From the IMG/VR virus record IMGVR_UViG_3300043429_000469, positions 1 to 38,967 of that record: DNA of 38,967 nucleotides, one strand, 5' to 3'. This document shows, piece by piece, positions 6,492 through 12,953 of this stretch; position 1 is the first letter of the stretch, and each line of letters begins with the position of its first letter. The translations under genes were made by a program, and so were the position numbers. The DNA comes from a virus. The notes under the pieces were generated by a model. It worked only from the letters and a program-made list of their open reading frames with translations, was not told where the DNA came from and searched no databases.

Positions 6492-7651
6492 TTATCTGCC
6501 CTCCGATGATGACCGTAAATCCTCTCAATAGTGCTGGCATCCGCCCCCAGAACCTCGGCAGTTTCCCAGATCGTCAAGGGCTTCTGAGCGGGCCTAGCGC
6601 CCTTGGCTTCCCGGCCCCACAGGAGCCAAGATGCCGCAGTGTGGCGCAGGGTATGCGGGGTAACGTCTTCCCCCAGCCCAGCGGCTTCCCTGACGGTGTT
6701 CCAGGCGCGGCGCATCTTGGTTATCGGTTGCCCAGCGTAAGAGACAATAAATTTGCGTCCTTTGCTTCGTGAAGCGTCATGCCATCGGTTAAGAAAAACC
6801 AATAGCCTTCCTTTGATCTGCACAGGCGGACGTCTCTTGCTGGATTCTTTCTCAGCAATTCCTCTGCGGTAGATAACGCCGCGTACAAGGTCTGCATGTC
6901 CTCCAATTTGAGAGGCATCCCATCTGAGTCTGAGAATTGCGTCATGGCGTGTTCCTGTATAAACCCCGATTAGAATGAACCGCGCAACGTGGGAATAGTC
7001 CGTATACTGCACAGCACCTTTGGCGGCTTTGTGACCTTCGCGCGATAGACGGCGGCATGCCCACAACATGCGGGCGACTTCATCCCTTGTGAGCCACCTT
7101 TCGCGCCTGCTTTCCACCTTTGGCAGGCTTACCTTTGGCACGGCTTCCAGCGGGCTTTCGCGGTGCCAGTGGTTTATTGCGGCTTGGAAGGTCTTTAGTT
7201 CCTGGCGGGCGGTCGAGGACAAGACCAATCCCTGTTTCCTTAAACCTTTCCCACTCTGCGGAACTGAGCGTGATGATGGCGCTCCCGTCCGGTGTGACAA
7301 ATACGCTCGGCATGTCGATCCTTTCACATCAGCTAGTGATTTATCGCCCCAATACGCACTCAACGCTTTGCAATGATACCTGATCGTTTCCCGGCTGGGG
7401 CTGTCGGCGGGAAGATCGGTCAGGTACAGCATCAGAACATCAGCACAGGCGACATTGCTTAGGCTGCGTGTTCCGGTGTCTGGTCGGTAGTGGCTGGCGA
7501 GGTAGTCCCGCAGGGCTTGCGTGGCCCCGTCAGCATCTTCAAGAGCGCATCCTGTGCTAACTTCCTTCGCTCCGTCCCTGATAACGTAGACGGCCTGACG
7601 GCCCTTCTGGCGTTTGACGTAGAGCCTCGCGCCTTTGCTAGGTCGCGGCAT
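6488..7651 (-). CDS. int: Tyrosine integrase
   Basis: 387 residues. Residues 70-165 form the SAM-like core-binding domain; the catalytic domain has R235 (YTGTRHDAILRLRW), H333-x-x-R336 (TPHTLRHTAASWLL) and the nucleophile Y379 (ERIYGHH). The usual second His/Trp before the tyrosine is Ala370 (LGADAS), a substitution I know from related alphaproteobacterial integrases. It catalyses recombination between attP and the host tRNA-Pro gene. The first 193 nt lie inside the excisionase gene in another frame, and it is followed by the HNH gene and then attP. Confidence 0.95.
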   Translation of the reverse strand: MPRPSKGARLYVKRQKGRQAVYVIRDGAKEVSTGCALEDADGATQALRDYLASHYRPDTGTRSLSNVACADVLMLYLTDLPADSPSRETIRYHCKALSAYWGDKSLADVKGSTCRAYLSHRTGAPSSRSVPQSGKGLRKQGLVLSSTARQELKTFQAAINHWHRESPLEAVPKVSLPKVESRRERWLTRDEVARMLWACRRLSREGHKAAKGAVQYTDYSHVARFILIGVYTGTRHDAILRLRWDASQIGGHADLVRGVIYRRGIAEKESSKRRPPVQIKGRLLVFLNRWHDASRSKGRKFIVSYAGQPITKMRRAWNTVREAAGLGEDVTPHTLRHTAASWLLWGREAKGARPAQKPLTIWETAEVLGADASTIERIYGHHRRADK

Positions 7652-7815
7652 CTTCCCCTCCAGGTTTCAATGTCTTCTTCGGTGACAAGGTATTGTCTCC
7701 CGACCAATTCGGCTGACAACTCCCCGGCGCGGATGGCGGCGCGGAGCGTGTTGACTGTGGCTCCCCCATGCGGGAAGCATTCTTTCACGGCAACGGGCAG
7801 GGGCATCGGGGTCAT
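7459..7815 (-). CDS. Excisionase-like DNA-binding protein
   Basis: 118 residues from ATG 7815, which overlaps the preceding HNH stop (ATGA). Residues 5-60 look like a winged-helix/MerR-like excisionase domain: 'VAVKECFPHGGATVNTLRAAIRAGELSAELVGRQYLVTEEDIETW'. The C-terminal 'STLSGTERRKLAQDALLKML' is a conserved tail in related rhizobial prophage proteins. It would bend attP and attR DNA and steer integrase towards excision. It shares 193 nt with the integrase gene, so translation of the two is likely linked. Confidence 0.75.
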   Translation of the reverse strand: MTPMPLPVAVKECFPHGGATVNTLRAAIRAGELSAELVGRQYLVTEEDIETWRGRCRDLAKARGSTSNARRAVRPSTLSGTERRKLAQDALLKMLTGPRKPCGTTSPATTDQTPEHAA

Positions 7816-8120
7816 GTCGGTGACAGTTTCCTCTTGGGCCAGTTCCACTTCCGCTTTACGCCAGCGGCGGCTTTCTTCTGACGATCCGCCTTCGCCATAA
7901 CCGGGCGGTCTTCCTCATGCGTCTTGAGGCGATGGCAGGGCCAGCAGATCACTTGGCAGTTCTCCAGCGTGGGTTCACCGCCAAGGCCGTCTGGAACCTT
8001 ATGGTCATAATCTGGACGCCCGACGATGAGCAAACCGCACCTTTCACAATGCGGCTTGCCATCGCGCTTGGAGCGCTCCCAAGCGGCCAGCTTGACCTTG
8101 ACGGGGAACTCGCGCCTCAA
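7812..8120 (-). CDS. HNH endonuclease
   Basis: 102 residues. A compact HNH domain: 'CERCGLLI' (first zinc pair), '[32 protein letters not shown]' with the D-H core, the Asn and the second C-x-x-C-H. The C-terminus is Lys-rich ([22 protein letters not shown]). It lies between ssb and the excisionase gene with ATGA overlaps on both sides, inside the recombination module. It may be an accessory nuclease for recombination or packaging rather than a homing enzyme, because it is fully integrated in the operon. Confidence 0.85.
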   Translation of the reverse strand: MRREFPVKVKLAAWERSKRDGKPHCERCGLLIVGRPDYDHKVPDGLGGEPTLENCQVICWPCHRLKTHEEDRPVMAKADRQKKAAAGVKRKWNWPKRKLSPT

Positions 8121-8566
8121 AACGGCACCGAATCCCCGTCCAGATCAAAGACGCGCTTGGCTTCGTCCTTGAACTCCTGGACTTTTTGTTCCGGGTCTGG
8201 CCGCGCGCTGGTGCCGTCTTTGCCACCCAGCAGAACCATTTCGCCACGGAAATTCTGAAGAACAATCTCTGTGCTATACTTTTCGACGCCATCCTTGTCC
8301 GTCCACTTGCGCGTTTGCAACTGGCCTTCAAGATAGACGGTTGAACCCTTCTTCAGATAGGCTTCGGCAACCTTCGCCAACCCTTCGTTGAAGATGACAA
8401 CGCGATGCCACTCGGTCTTCTCTTTCTTCTCTCCGGTGGCCTTGTCCTTCCAACTTTCGGACGTTGCAACGGTCAGGTTAACGATAGCCTTGCCGTCCTG
8501 CGTGTGGCGAATTTCCGGGTCTTTCCCAAGATTGCCAATAATCTGTACTTTGTTCAGCGATGCCAT
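8117..8566 (-). CDS. ssb: Single-stranded DNA-binding protein
   Basis: 149 residues. An OB fold with all landmarks of bacterial-type SSB: '[37 protein letters not shown]' at the N-terminus, 'TEWHRVVIF' and '[16 protein letters not shown]' in the middle. It ends in the acidic tip '[10 protein letters not shown]', the docking tail for host repair and replication proteins. AAAGGAGG lies 8 nt before ATG 8566. The linker is short for an SSB. It protects and organises ssDNA during replication and Erf-mediated annealing; the neighbours are Erf and a conserved recombination-module protein. Confidence 0.95.
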   Translation of the reverse strand: MASLNKVQIIGNLGKDPEIRHTQDGKAIVNLTVATSESWKDKATGEKKEKTEWHRVVIFNEGLAKVAEAYLKKGSTVYLEGQLQTRKWTDKDGVEKYSTEIVLQNFRGEMVLLGGKDGTSARPDPEQKVQEFKDEAKRVFDLDGDSVPF

Positions 8567-9060
8567 TATGCGGCCTCCTTTAGTAAGATTGTGAAGTCAA
8601 CACCCAGCAGATTGCTGATGATGTGCAATGCGCGTTCTTTCGCTTCCTGAAAGGCTTGACGGCCCATTGCGTCACGGCGCTGGCTGTCGGCGGTCCAGAT
8701 CGTGACGGCCTTCTCGTCAATCGCCACAACGCTGTATTTGTCGAGCGACTTTGCCTTCGTCGCCAGCGTCATCGCCTCCGAGTTGTTGGCGCAGACAATG
8801 CGCGTTTCGGAGCAGAACCCGGCCTTGATGAGCGACCACTTGCGAAGGTGTTCGGGGCTGGGGAAGTCATCCGCCATTTCTTCCGGCAGGTTCTTCCATG
8901 CCTCGTTCACCACGGCAAAGAAATGGTCATGGCTTGACTTGCTGCGGTGTTCCGCCATCTGCCAGCCGTGGACCGCGCCAACGTCCAGCTTGACCCTTTT
9001 GGGGTGAAGACAACGGAACAACCCGTTGCCTTCGTAGCGCATGGGGAGTGTTTCGCTCAC
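8566..9060 (-). CDS. Conserved recombination-module protein
   Basis: 164 residues from GTG 9060, which overlaps the Erf stop (GTGA); the open frame further upstream is Erf shadow. I know similar proteins beside annealing proteins in alphaproteobacterial phages. Visible blocks are '[40 protein letters not shown]', '[35 protein letters not shown]'. The family has no name I can give and no visible catalytic motif. Its place between Erf and SSB suggests a role in ssDNA handling. Confidence 0.75.
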   Translation of the reverse strand: MSETLPMRYEGNGLFRCLHPKRVKLDVGAVHGWQMAEHRSKSSHDHFFAVVNEAWKNLPEEMADDFPSPEHLRKWSLIKAGFCSETRIVCANNSEAMTLATKAKSLDKYSVVAIDEKAVTIWTADSQRRDAMGRQAFQEAKERALHIISNLLGVDFTILLKEAA

Positions 9061-9782
9061 TTGTTCCCCCTGTCCAATTCTTCGTTTGCCTTGAGCGCCT
9101 TGTATTCGTCTGCGTATTCCTTCTTGAGCATTGCCTCCCAATCCAGCGGCAGGATTTTGATTTGGTCGCGGTTTGCAGACCACCACTCATAAAGTTTGTT
9201 GTGGTCGCGGCTGTCCTGAACCTCGGCCCGCATTTCCCGTTGCAAACCTTCATAGAGGGGCTTGGCTTCCGCCTTTGACAGCCGTTCAGTGGCAACAAGT
9301 TGGCTTTGTTCCTGAAAGTCTGCTTCCTCGGCAATGTCGCCGCTCGACGCCTGGAACAGCCCTTTATATACGCCTTCCTTGATGGCGTAGGACTGTGCCG
9401 CGCCACTCGTCTGCGCGCCAGTGTAGGGCAGGGCGACAGTAAAGAAGCTGGGTTCAGATTGTTCGCCGCTCGAATGCTCAAGAACAAACTTGAAGCGGAT
9501 TATTGCAAGGTTTGTTTCCTTGCCTTCTTTGCCCGTTTTGATGGTAGAAAGCGCAAAGGTGTCTTCTGACACATGCAGGGAAATCCCATGCTTCGCCATG
9601 ATTGGGCGAACACTGTCTTTGAAGTCATCAACGGATGTAAACTGATACCCGCCGTGAGTATTCTTGTGGGTTTTCTCTAGGCGTTTAATTTCGCTGCTAA
9701 CAGCCGCCTTTGCACCCGCAAGGTTTACAGCGGTGTTAGACTTAACTTGCATAGATACTGCTGTCACGGCGTTCATGTTCAT
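9057..9782 (-). CDS. erf: ERF-family single-strand annealing protein
   Basis: 241 residues. The ERF signature is clear: 'LEKTHKNTHGGYQFTSVDDFKDSVRPIMAKHGISL', then 'VALPYTGAQTSGAAQSYAIKEGVYKGLFQASSGDIAEEADF', where the GA.SYA.+ block and the acidic end mark P22 Erf-type proteins. ERF proteins anneal complementary single strands and promote phage recombination and genome circularisation. The C-terminal 70 residues are charged and helical. It shares an operon with ssb. AAGGA precedes two possible starts, ATG 9782 and ATG 9776. Confidence 0.9.
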   Translation of the reverse strand: MNMNAVTAVSMQVKSNTAVNLAGAKAAVSSEIKRLEKTHKNTHGGYQFTSVDDFKDSVRPIMAKHGISLHVSEDTFALSTIKTGKEGKETNLAIIRFKFVLEHSSGEQSEPSFFTVALPYTGAQTSGAAQSYAIKEGVYKGLFQASSGDIAEEADFQEQSQLVATERLSKAEAKPLYEGLQREMRAEVQDSRDHNKLYEWWSANRDQIKILPLDWEAMLKKEYADEYKALKANEELDRGNK

Positions 9783-9921
9783 AATCCTTCGGGGGTTCGG
9801 TTTCGGGCGATATTGCCCACATCAGGGCTGCTTCAAATTCCGTGGCGTCCGGGTGTTCTTCCAAGTAGCGGTCAATGAACTCGTCCCGGTCCCATTCGAG
9901 GAAGTCGGTTTCGTTTTCCAT
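9742..9921 (-). CDS. Small acidic protein
   Basis: 59 residues from ATG 9921 (MENETDFLEWDRDEFIDRYLEEHPDATEFEAAL...). It is strongly acidic and helical, and its last 41 nt overlap the start of erf. GGTGATG is the only upstream purine-rich stretch. An acidic DNA-mimic role is possible but nothing shows it. Function unknown. Confidence 0.55.
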   Translation of the reverse strand: MENETDFLEWDRDEFIDRYLEEHPDATEFEAALMWAISPETEPPKDYEHERRDSSIYAS

Positions 9922-9925
9922 GTCA

Positions 9926-10006
9926 TCACCAATTGATTGCAGCGAGGAAACCCAAGGAAAATGCGAGGAAGCCAGCAAGGGCGTTGACGGGTGGGGTCCA
10001 GGTCAT
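9926..10006 (-). CDS. 26-residue membrane peptide
   Basis: ATG 10006 to TGA 9926 encodes M-TWTPPVNALAGFLAF-SLGFLAAINW, one hydrophobic helix with a Pro-Pro start. It is very short, but the ribosome site GGGGAGG ends 6 nt before the ATG and is among the best in the window. Its stop lies 4 nt upstream of the next start. A single-span peptide with such strong initiation is likely translated. Role unknown. Confidence 0.55.
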   Translation of the reverse strand: MTWTPPVNALAGFLAFSLGFLAAINW

Positions 10007-10009
10007 GCC

Positions 10010-10264
10010 TCACCTCCCCATCGTGAGGTCGGTGGCGGGGGCAACGGCCAGCTCAGAAAGCCGAAGCCATTCTTCTGGTGAACTCAGCACTACCCAATGC
10101 GTAGGCGGAAGATCGTCGCTTTCTTCAGGAACGATCTCGCCATCGCGCAACACTGCAACGCGCGCAAATGAACCGAAGCGGGCAATGCCAACGTGCATGA
10201 GCTTTTTGGGCAACGGGACCTTATCGATGGGTTGCCAAGCCCTAGACAAAGAATGCCAATTCAT
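10010..10264 (-). CDS. Hypothetical protein, distantly DUF551-like
   Basis: 84 residues; GGAGGGATAGGGG precedes ATG 10264. 'WQPIDKVPLPKK' near the start and 'PPTHWVVLSSPEEW' near residue 55 resemble the two DUF551 blocks (compare 5152-5334). The rest is not recognisable. Its last codons contain the ribosome site of the 26-residue membrane peptide. Confidence 0.6.
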   Translation of the reverse strand: MNWHSLSRAWQPIDKVPLPKKLMHVGIARFGSFARVAVLRDGEIVPEESDDLPPTHWVVLSSPEEWLRLSELAVAPATDLTMGR

Positions 10265-10267
10265 CCC

Positions 10268-10438
10268 CTATCCCTCCTTCTCGGTGGCGGCGGTGGCGCG
10301 GGCAAGGGCAAGAGCCCTCCTGGTCACAACGCACGGCCTGCATTTGCAATTCGGGTTGACGTAGCGCGCCTCGACAAGACTTAACGCCGCCACCAGCTCC
10401 GCGTTGATTGTGCGCAATTGATCAAGCTCATCACTCAT
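10268..10438 (-). CDS. Small CxC..C protein
   Basis: 56 residues from ATG 10438, overlapping the previous stop by 8 nt. 'DELDQLRTINAELVAAL' is a helix, followed by 'NPNCKCRPCVVTRRALALA', whose three closely spaced cysteines could bind a metal. It has the 'ALARAT' tail also found in the next gene upstream. Function unknown. Confidence 0.5.
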   Translation of the reverse strand: MSDELDQLRTINAELVAALSLVEARYVNPNCKCRPCVVTRRALALARATAATEKEG

Positions 10439-10610
10439 GATTGCTCTCTCCGCTTTGTGCGGTGGCGCGGGCAAGGGCGGCGCCGATAAGTTTAACGGCG
10501 TATGTAATTCGCTCTTCTTGTGGGGTGTTACTCTGCAGCAGAAGATTACGAATAACGCCCATGTCGTATCGCAGCTCCGCGTTGATCTCCTCAAGCGTGG
10601 GGCGGGTCAT
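10431..10610 (-). CDS. Small helical accessory protein
   Basis: 59 residues from ATG 10610 (MTRPTLEEINAELRYDMGVIRNLLLQ...). This start is fixed by its overlap with the stop of the membrane protein upstream. Helical, with 'ALARATAQSG' near the end, a tail pattern shared with 10268-10438 and 10777-11094. Function unknown. Confidence 0.55.
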   Translation of the reverse strand: MTRPTLEEINAELRYDMGVIRNLLLQSNTPQEERITYAVKLIGAALARATAQSGESNHE

Positions 10611-10780
10611 GTCAGCACCGCCCATGCTAGCCACGCGGAAAGAGAAAGACATGCGGCTGCAAGCCAGGCGCTAACCAACACGGGAACGGCGTAAGGGTAG
10701 CGTCCCAACTCCGTAAGCCAATAAACTGGCAAAACAAATGCAAGCACGGTGATACTGAGTGGAACCAAATACCAAGTCAT
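10607..10780 (-). CDS. 57-residue two-helix membrane protein
   Basis: ATG 10780 overlaps the previous stop (ATGA) and has GGGAGGG 5-11 nt upstream; TGA is at 10607. The product has two hydrophobic segments (WYLVPLSITVLAFVLPVYWL and AVPVLVSAWLAAACLSLSAW) joined by a short polar loop (TELGRYPY). It fills what would otherwise be an empty gap and its end overlaps the next start. Probably an inner-membrane protein, for example superinfection or host-takeover related, but no family is recognisable. Confidence 0.65.
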   Translation of the reverse strand: MTWYLVPLSITVLAFVLPVYWLTELGRYPYAVPVLVSAWLAAACLSLSAWLAWAVLT

Positions 10781-11094
10781 GCCTTCCCTCCCGTAGCCTT
10801 CGCAAGCGCGGCGCGGAATTGCTCAATGAGCCCCGAGCTTTTTAGCCCCCAGCCAAAATCAATGTCGTCAAGATCGGACCTGTCGATGTGGTCAAGAAAT
10901 GCCGTGATCGCGGCGTTCTGATCAGGGCTCGCCGCTATGAGGCGGGCGTTGGCAATCATCACGGGCTTAGGTTCAAGCGTGTACTCAGATTTAAGGCCGC
11001 AACTTTTTCCCATTCCGCAAATCACGGTGTCGTGGCCAGCGCGAATATCGTTCCACGCATCAAATTCCCAAGGTCCAGGGGTATGCCCGCTCAT
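10777..11094 (-). CDS. HTPGPW-motif phage protein
   Basis: 105 residues. It starts with 'GHTPGPWEF' and contains 'MIANARLIAASPD', the two hallmarks of a very widespread small phage protein family with no known function. The C-terminus 'LIEQFRAALAKATGGKA' resembles the tails of its neighbours. Coupled by ATGA overlaps on both sides. Confidence 0.75.
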   Translation of the reverse strand: MSGHTPGPWEFDAWNDIRAGHDTVICGMGKSCGLKSEYTLEPKPVMIANARLIAASPDQNAAITAFLDHIDRSDLDDIDFGWGLKSSGLIEQFRAALAKATGGKA

Positions 11095-11357
11095 GACCGC
11101 ACCCCCTCGACCATGTGGCGCTCAAAGGCTTGGAGAACGTCACCAACGGGCACGCGCTCCATGTCCCGCAGCGCCAGGGCGATGTTGTTACGGGCAAGCG
11201 TCAGGCTCACCGGGCTGTCAATGCCCTCCGCCGCAAGGATCGCGTACTTGCGCAGCTCGTCGGATGCATTGCGCAGGAGAAACGCCACGTTGCGCGCGGC
11301 CGTGATCTTGTCGTCGCTTGGCGGCGTCATGTCGGGGCGGTAGGAGAAGCCAACCAT
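11091..11357 (-). CDS. Hypothetical protein
   Basis: 88 residues from ATG 11357, which overlaps the preceding TGA (TGATG). Mostly helical: 'DDKITAARNVAFLLRNASDELRKYAILAAEGIDSPVSLTLARNNIALALRDME'. I recognise no domain. It is embedded in the coupled leftward early operon. Confidence 0.6.
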   Translation of the reverse strand: MVGFSYRPDMTPPSDDKITAARNVAFLLRNASDELRKYAILAAEGIDSPVSLTLARNNIALALRDMERVPVGDVLQAFERHMVEGVRS

Positions 11358-11548
11358 CACACATCCCCCCTGCACTTCGTTTCCAGCGTGATGCTGATGT
11401 GCCGCATCTCGTCGGCCTCGGCTTCCTCATGGTCGATGAGGAAGATCACCAGGTCGTGCAGGTCGGTGAAGTAGAGCGTCTTGTTTAAGTCTAGTATGTC
11501 AAGGGAATAGCCGGAGGCTCCTTTGTTGATCTGTAACGTCTCGCCCAT
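11357..11548 (-). CDS. Hypothetical protein
   Basis: 63 residues from ATG 11548 (TGATG overlap with the previous stop); a GTG one codon earlier is less likely. Acidic, with 'DLHDLVIFLIDHEEAEADEMRHI'. No family recognised. Confidence 0.55.
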   Translation of the reverse strand: MGETLQINKGASGYSLDILDLNKTLYFTDLHDLVIFLIDHEEAEADEMRHISITLETKCRGDV

Positions 11549-11643
11549 CACAGCACCCCCGCGTGATAGTCGGCGCGGAGCGGGTGTTCACCAGCTTGGC
11601 GAATGTGAATATACGCAGTGTAAAGTTCCATGCCGTCTTCCAT
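11548..11643 (-). CDS. 31-residue small protein
   Basis: MEDGMELYTAYIHIRQAGEH then PLRADYHAGVL, from ATG 11643, which overlaps the TGA of the zinc-finger gene; its own stop overlaps the next start. It is supported mainly by this double coupling, since without it the operon would have a 95-nt hole. Function unknown. Confidence 0.45.
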   Translation of the reverse strand: MEDGMELYTAYIHIRQAGEHPLRADYHAGVL

Positions 11644-11864
11644 CACTCGTCCTCTGTCTTGACGGTTCCGTTGCCGTTGCAGTACTCGCAATCTTCCCAG
11701 CCAGCTTTCTGCCAAGGGGCAAAGCCTGCCTCGAACCACACGCGGCCATTGCCCATGCAGGGGGCACAAACTTGCTCGTTAAGGGGGATGCTGACGGTGG
11801 CAAAAACGGCGGAACCGTCCTGCCTTTCACCGACATAAACCTTGGCTGATTTGGTGGGTGTCAT
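11643..11864 (-). CDS. Small DnaJ-type zinc-finger protein
   Basis: 73 residues, the first gene of the leftward early operon. Two CxxCxGxG motifs, C33-x-x-C36-MGNG and C59-x-x-C62-NGNG, match half of the DnaJ cysteine-rich domain and would bind one zinc ion. GGGAAGA lies upstream of ATG 11864. There is no J domain, so it is not a chaperone of the full DnaJ type. Being first out of the early promoter suggests a host-interaction or regulatory job, which is inference. Confidence 0.7.
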   Translation of the reverse strand: MTPTKSAKVYVGERQDGSAVFATVSIPLNEQVCAPCMGNGRVWFEAGFAPWQKAGWEDCEYCNGNGTVKTEDE

Positions 11865-11893
11865 TGCGTTTCTTCCCGACTGCTACAGGAAGG

Positions 11894-11923
11894 GGTATAT
11901 CACGCAACGTTATAAGTGTCCAA
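11894..11923 (-). promoter_or_regulatory. Leftward early promoter with operator half-site
   Basis: Reading leftwards, TTGGAC (11923-11918) and ATATAC (11900-11895) are 17 bp apart, a fair sigma-70-type pair 30 nt before ATG 11864. The half-site GCGTGATA (on this strand, 11905-11898) covers the -10 box and is the same sequence found in the repressor/Cro control region, so repressor binding would block this promoter. Confidence 0.6.
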
Positions 11924-11959
11924 CAAAAAAATCACAACGCGCAATATTTTTAAAACATC

Positions 11960-11992
11960 AAAAAAAACAGGCCGCTCTAAGAGCAACCTGTT
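11960..11992 (-). terminator. Intrinsic terminator of the repressor transcript
   Basis: AACAGG pairs with CCTGTT (11966-11971/11987-11992) and GCTC with GAGC (11974-11977/11981-11984), with a 2x2 internal loop between them and a TAA-type loop. On the minus strand it is followed by an unbroken run of eight T. It lies about 90 nt beyond the repressor stop, in the right orientation, and insulates repressor from the early leftward operon. Confidence 0.75.
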
Positions 11993-12079
11993 CTCCCCTC
12001 AGCCAAGGACGAATGGGTAAACGCCACAGCCGAGGCGAAATGCCTAACAGGCAATCAGCCCAAATGCGAGGTAGAGAAT

Positions 12080-12349
12080 TTACCTATGGTTAAATGGAAT
12101 CTTTGACAGCGCCTCTAGTCGGATCGGCAGGCCAGACACTTCGCCTTTATATATCCAATCGAGCGTGACGCCGTATTTCTCTGCAACAGATGCCGCGACA
12201 TCAAGGGTTATTCGACGGCGCCCCTTTTCATACTGGTTCCAGGCAGGCTGCGTAATGCCGAGGCCCTCCGCAAACGGTTCCTGCTTTAGGCCGGTTAGAT
12301 CGCGGAGCGCGGCGAGCCTGAGTCCGATTCTATCTGGTGGATCAATCAT
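12080..12349 (-). CDS. XRE-family repressor
   Basis: 89 residues. One HTH_3 domain fills residues 8-70: 'IGLRLAALRDLTGLKQEPFAEGLGITQPAWNQYEKGRRRITLDVAASVAEKYGVTLDWIYKG'. It diverges from the Cro-like gene across an operator-filled gap, so it is the likely lysogeny repressor. It has no LexA-type peptidase domain, hence no direct RecA-driven self-cleavage; induction must work another way. SD is weak (AAGGG close to the ATG), consistent with low synthesis. Confidence 0.8.
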   Translation of the reverse strand: MIDPPDRIGLRLAALRDLTGLKQEPFAEGLGITQPAWNQYEKGRRRITLDVAASVAEKYGVTLDWIYKGEVSGLPIRLEALSKIPFNHR

Positions 12350-12361
12350 ACCCTTGGATGG

Positions 12362-12429
12362 GCGTGATAAAAGAAAATGGCAAATTGCACCGCGTGATAC
12401 TTGCGTGCTATCACGATGCGTGATAATAC
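12362..12429. promoter_or_regulatory. Operator cluster and Cro promoter
   Basis: GCGTGATA occurs at 12362-12369, 12392-12399 and 12418-12425, and its reverse complement with one change at 12409-12416. The last two form a dyad, TATCACG-ATG-CGTGATA (12409-12425). A rightward promoter fits here: TTGCGT (12401-12406), 17 bp, TAATAC (12424-12429), or GATAAT at 12422-12427 as -10. The dyad covers the -10 box. The same 8-mer lies at the leftward promoter (11898-11905). Together they look like a lambda-type OR/OL system. Confidence 0.7.
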
Positions 12430-12436
12430 ACGGTCC

Positions 12437-12649
12437 ATGAATGAGATTTCCGACATCAAGGGATTTATTGACGCGCTTGGAGGGGCCAAGGCAGTTGCCG
12501 CCCTAAACCGCGTCGGCGTCACTGCCGTGTACATGGCCGTTAACCGTGGAAGCATTCCCCACAAGTGGCGGCTTCCAATGTTTGAAGAAGCAAAAAGTCG
12601 GAAGATCAAGTTTGCGCCTTCCTTGCTTGGTGTAGGAGGGGCGAAGTGA
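12437..12649 (+). CDS. Cro-like DNA-binding protein
   Basis: 70 residues from ATG 12437. 'ISDIKGFIDALGGAKAVAALNRVGVTAVYMAVNRGSIPHKWRLPMFEEAKSR' is a YdaS/Cro-type helix-turn-helix: 'GGAKAVAALNRVGVTAVYMAVNRGSIP'. First gene of the rightward early operon. The ATG lies only about 8-10 nt after the -10 box and has no ribosome site, so the mRNA may be leaderless. An in-frame ATG at 12416 would lie inside the operator dyad. It probably competes with the repressor for the GCGTGATA sites. Confidence 0.75.
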   Translation: MNEISDIKGFIDALGGAKAVAALNRVGVTAVYMAVNRGSIPHKWRLPMFEEAKSRKIKFAPSLLGVGGAK

Positions 12650-12831
12650 TCGAGGACATCTGGAATCCCCACAATTGGGCTCCCCCTCAATGGCTGCTTG
12701 CCGGGTTCTTTGCCCTTGGCGCGGCTGGAATGCTCGTAAGCCCGGAGACACTTGCCCCGAGCTTTAACGAGCGGGTTCTTGCTTTCATCATTATTGGCAC
12801 TCTCCTTTTGTGGGGAGGCTTCTTCGCATGA
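12646..12831 (+). CDS. Small two-helix membrane protein
   Basis: 61 residues with a GTG start that overlaps the Cro stop (GTGA). Two hydrophobic segments, 'WLLAGFFALGAAGMLVS' and 'VLAFIIIGTLLLWGGFFA', are separated by a polar loop; the N-terminus 'IEDIWNPHNWAPPQW' is aromatic-rich. Translated with Cro, so made early. Function unknown; superinfection exclusion is a possibility only. Confidence 0.65.
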   Translation: MIEDIWNPHNWAPPQWLLAGFFALGAAGMLVSPETLAPSFNERVLAFIIIGTLLLWGGFFA

Positions 12832-12923
12832 CTTCCCGCCAGTCCGTCTTCCCCCATTCCTATCGAGACGGTCAGCTTCACCCTGGAGTCATTGGCGGCA
12901 ACTTGGCCCGCGTTACGTGTAAC

Positions 12924-12952
12924 GCTCTGTCCTCCCAGACGGGCCTTTTTTT
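12924..12952 (+). terminator. tR1-like intrinsic terminator
   Basis: GCTC[T]GTC (12924-12931) pairs with GACGGGC (12938-12944) around a 6-nt loop, with one bulged T and one G-T pair, and is followed by C then seven T. It lies 93 nt after the second gene of the rightward operon, the place of lambda tR1 after cro. It overlaps the end of a 16-bp dyad, GCGTTACGTGTAACGC (12910-12925). Confidence 0.65.
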
Positions 12953-12953
12953 A

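Noticed and set aside
6721-6945. Minus-strand open frame inside integrase
   Set aside because: Integrase catalytic-domain sequence is continuous in the other frame across this interval.
8927-9487. Long minus-strand frame overlapping erf
   Set aside because: Shadow of erf, whose ERF motifs are clear in the other frame; codon pattern is nonsensical.
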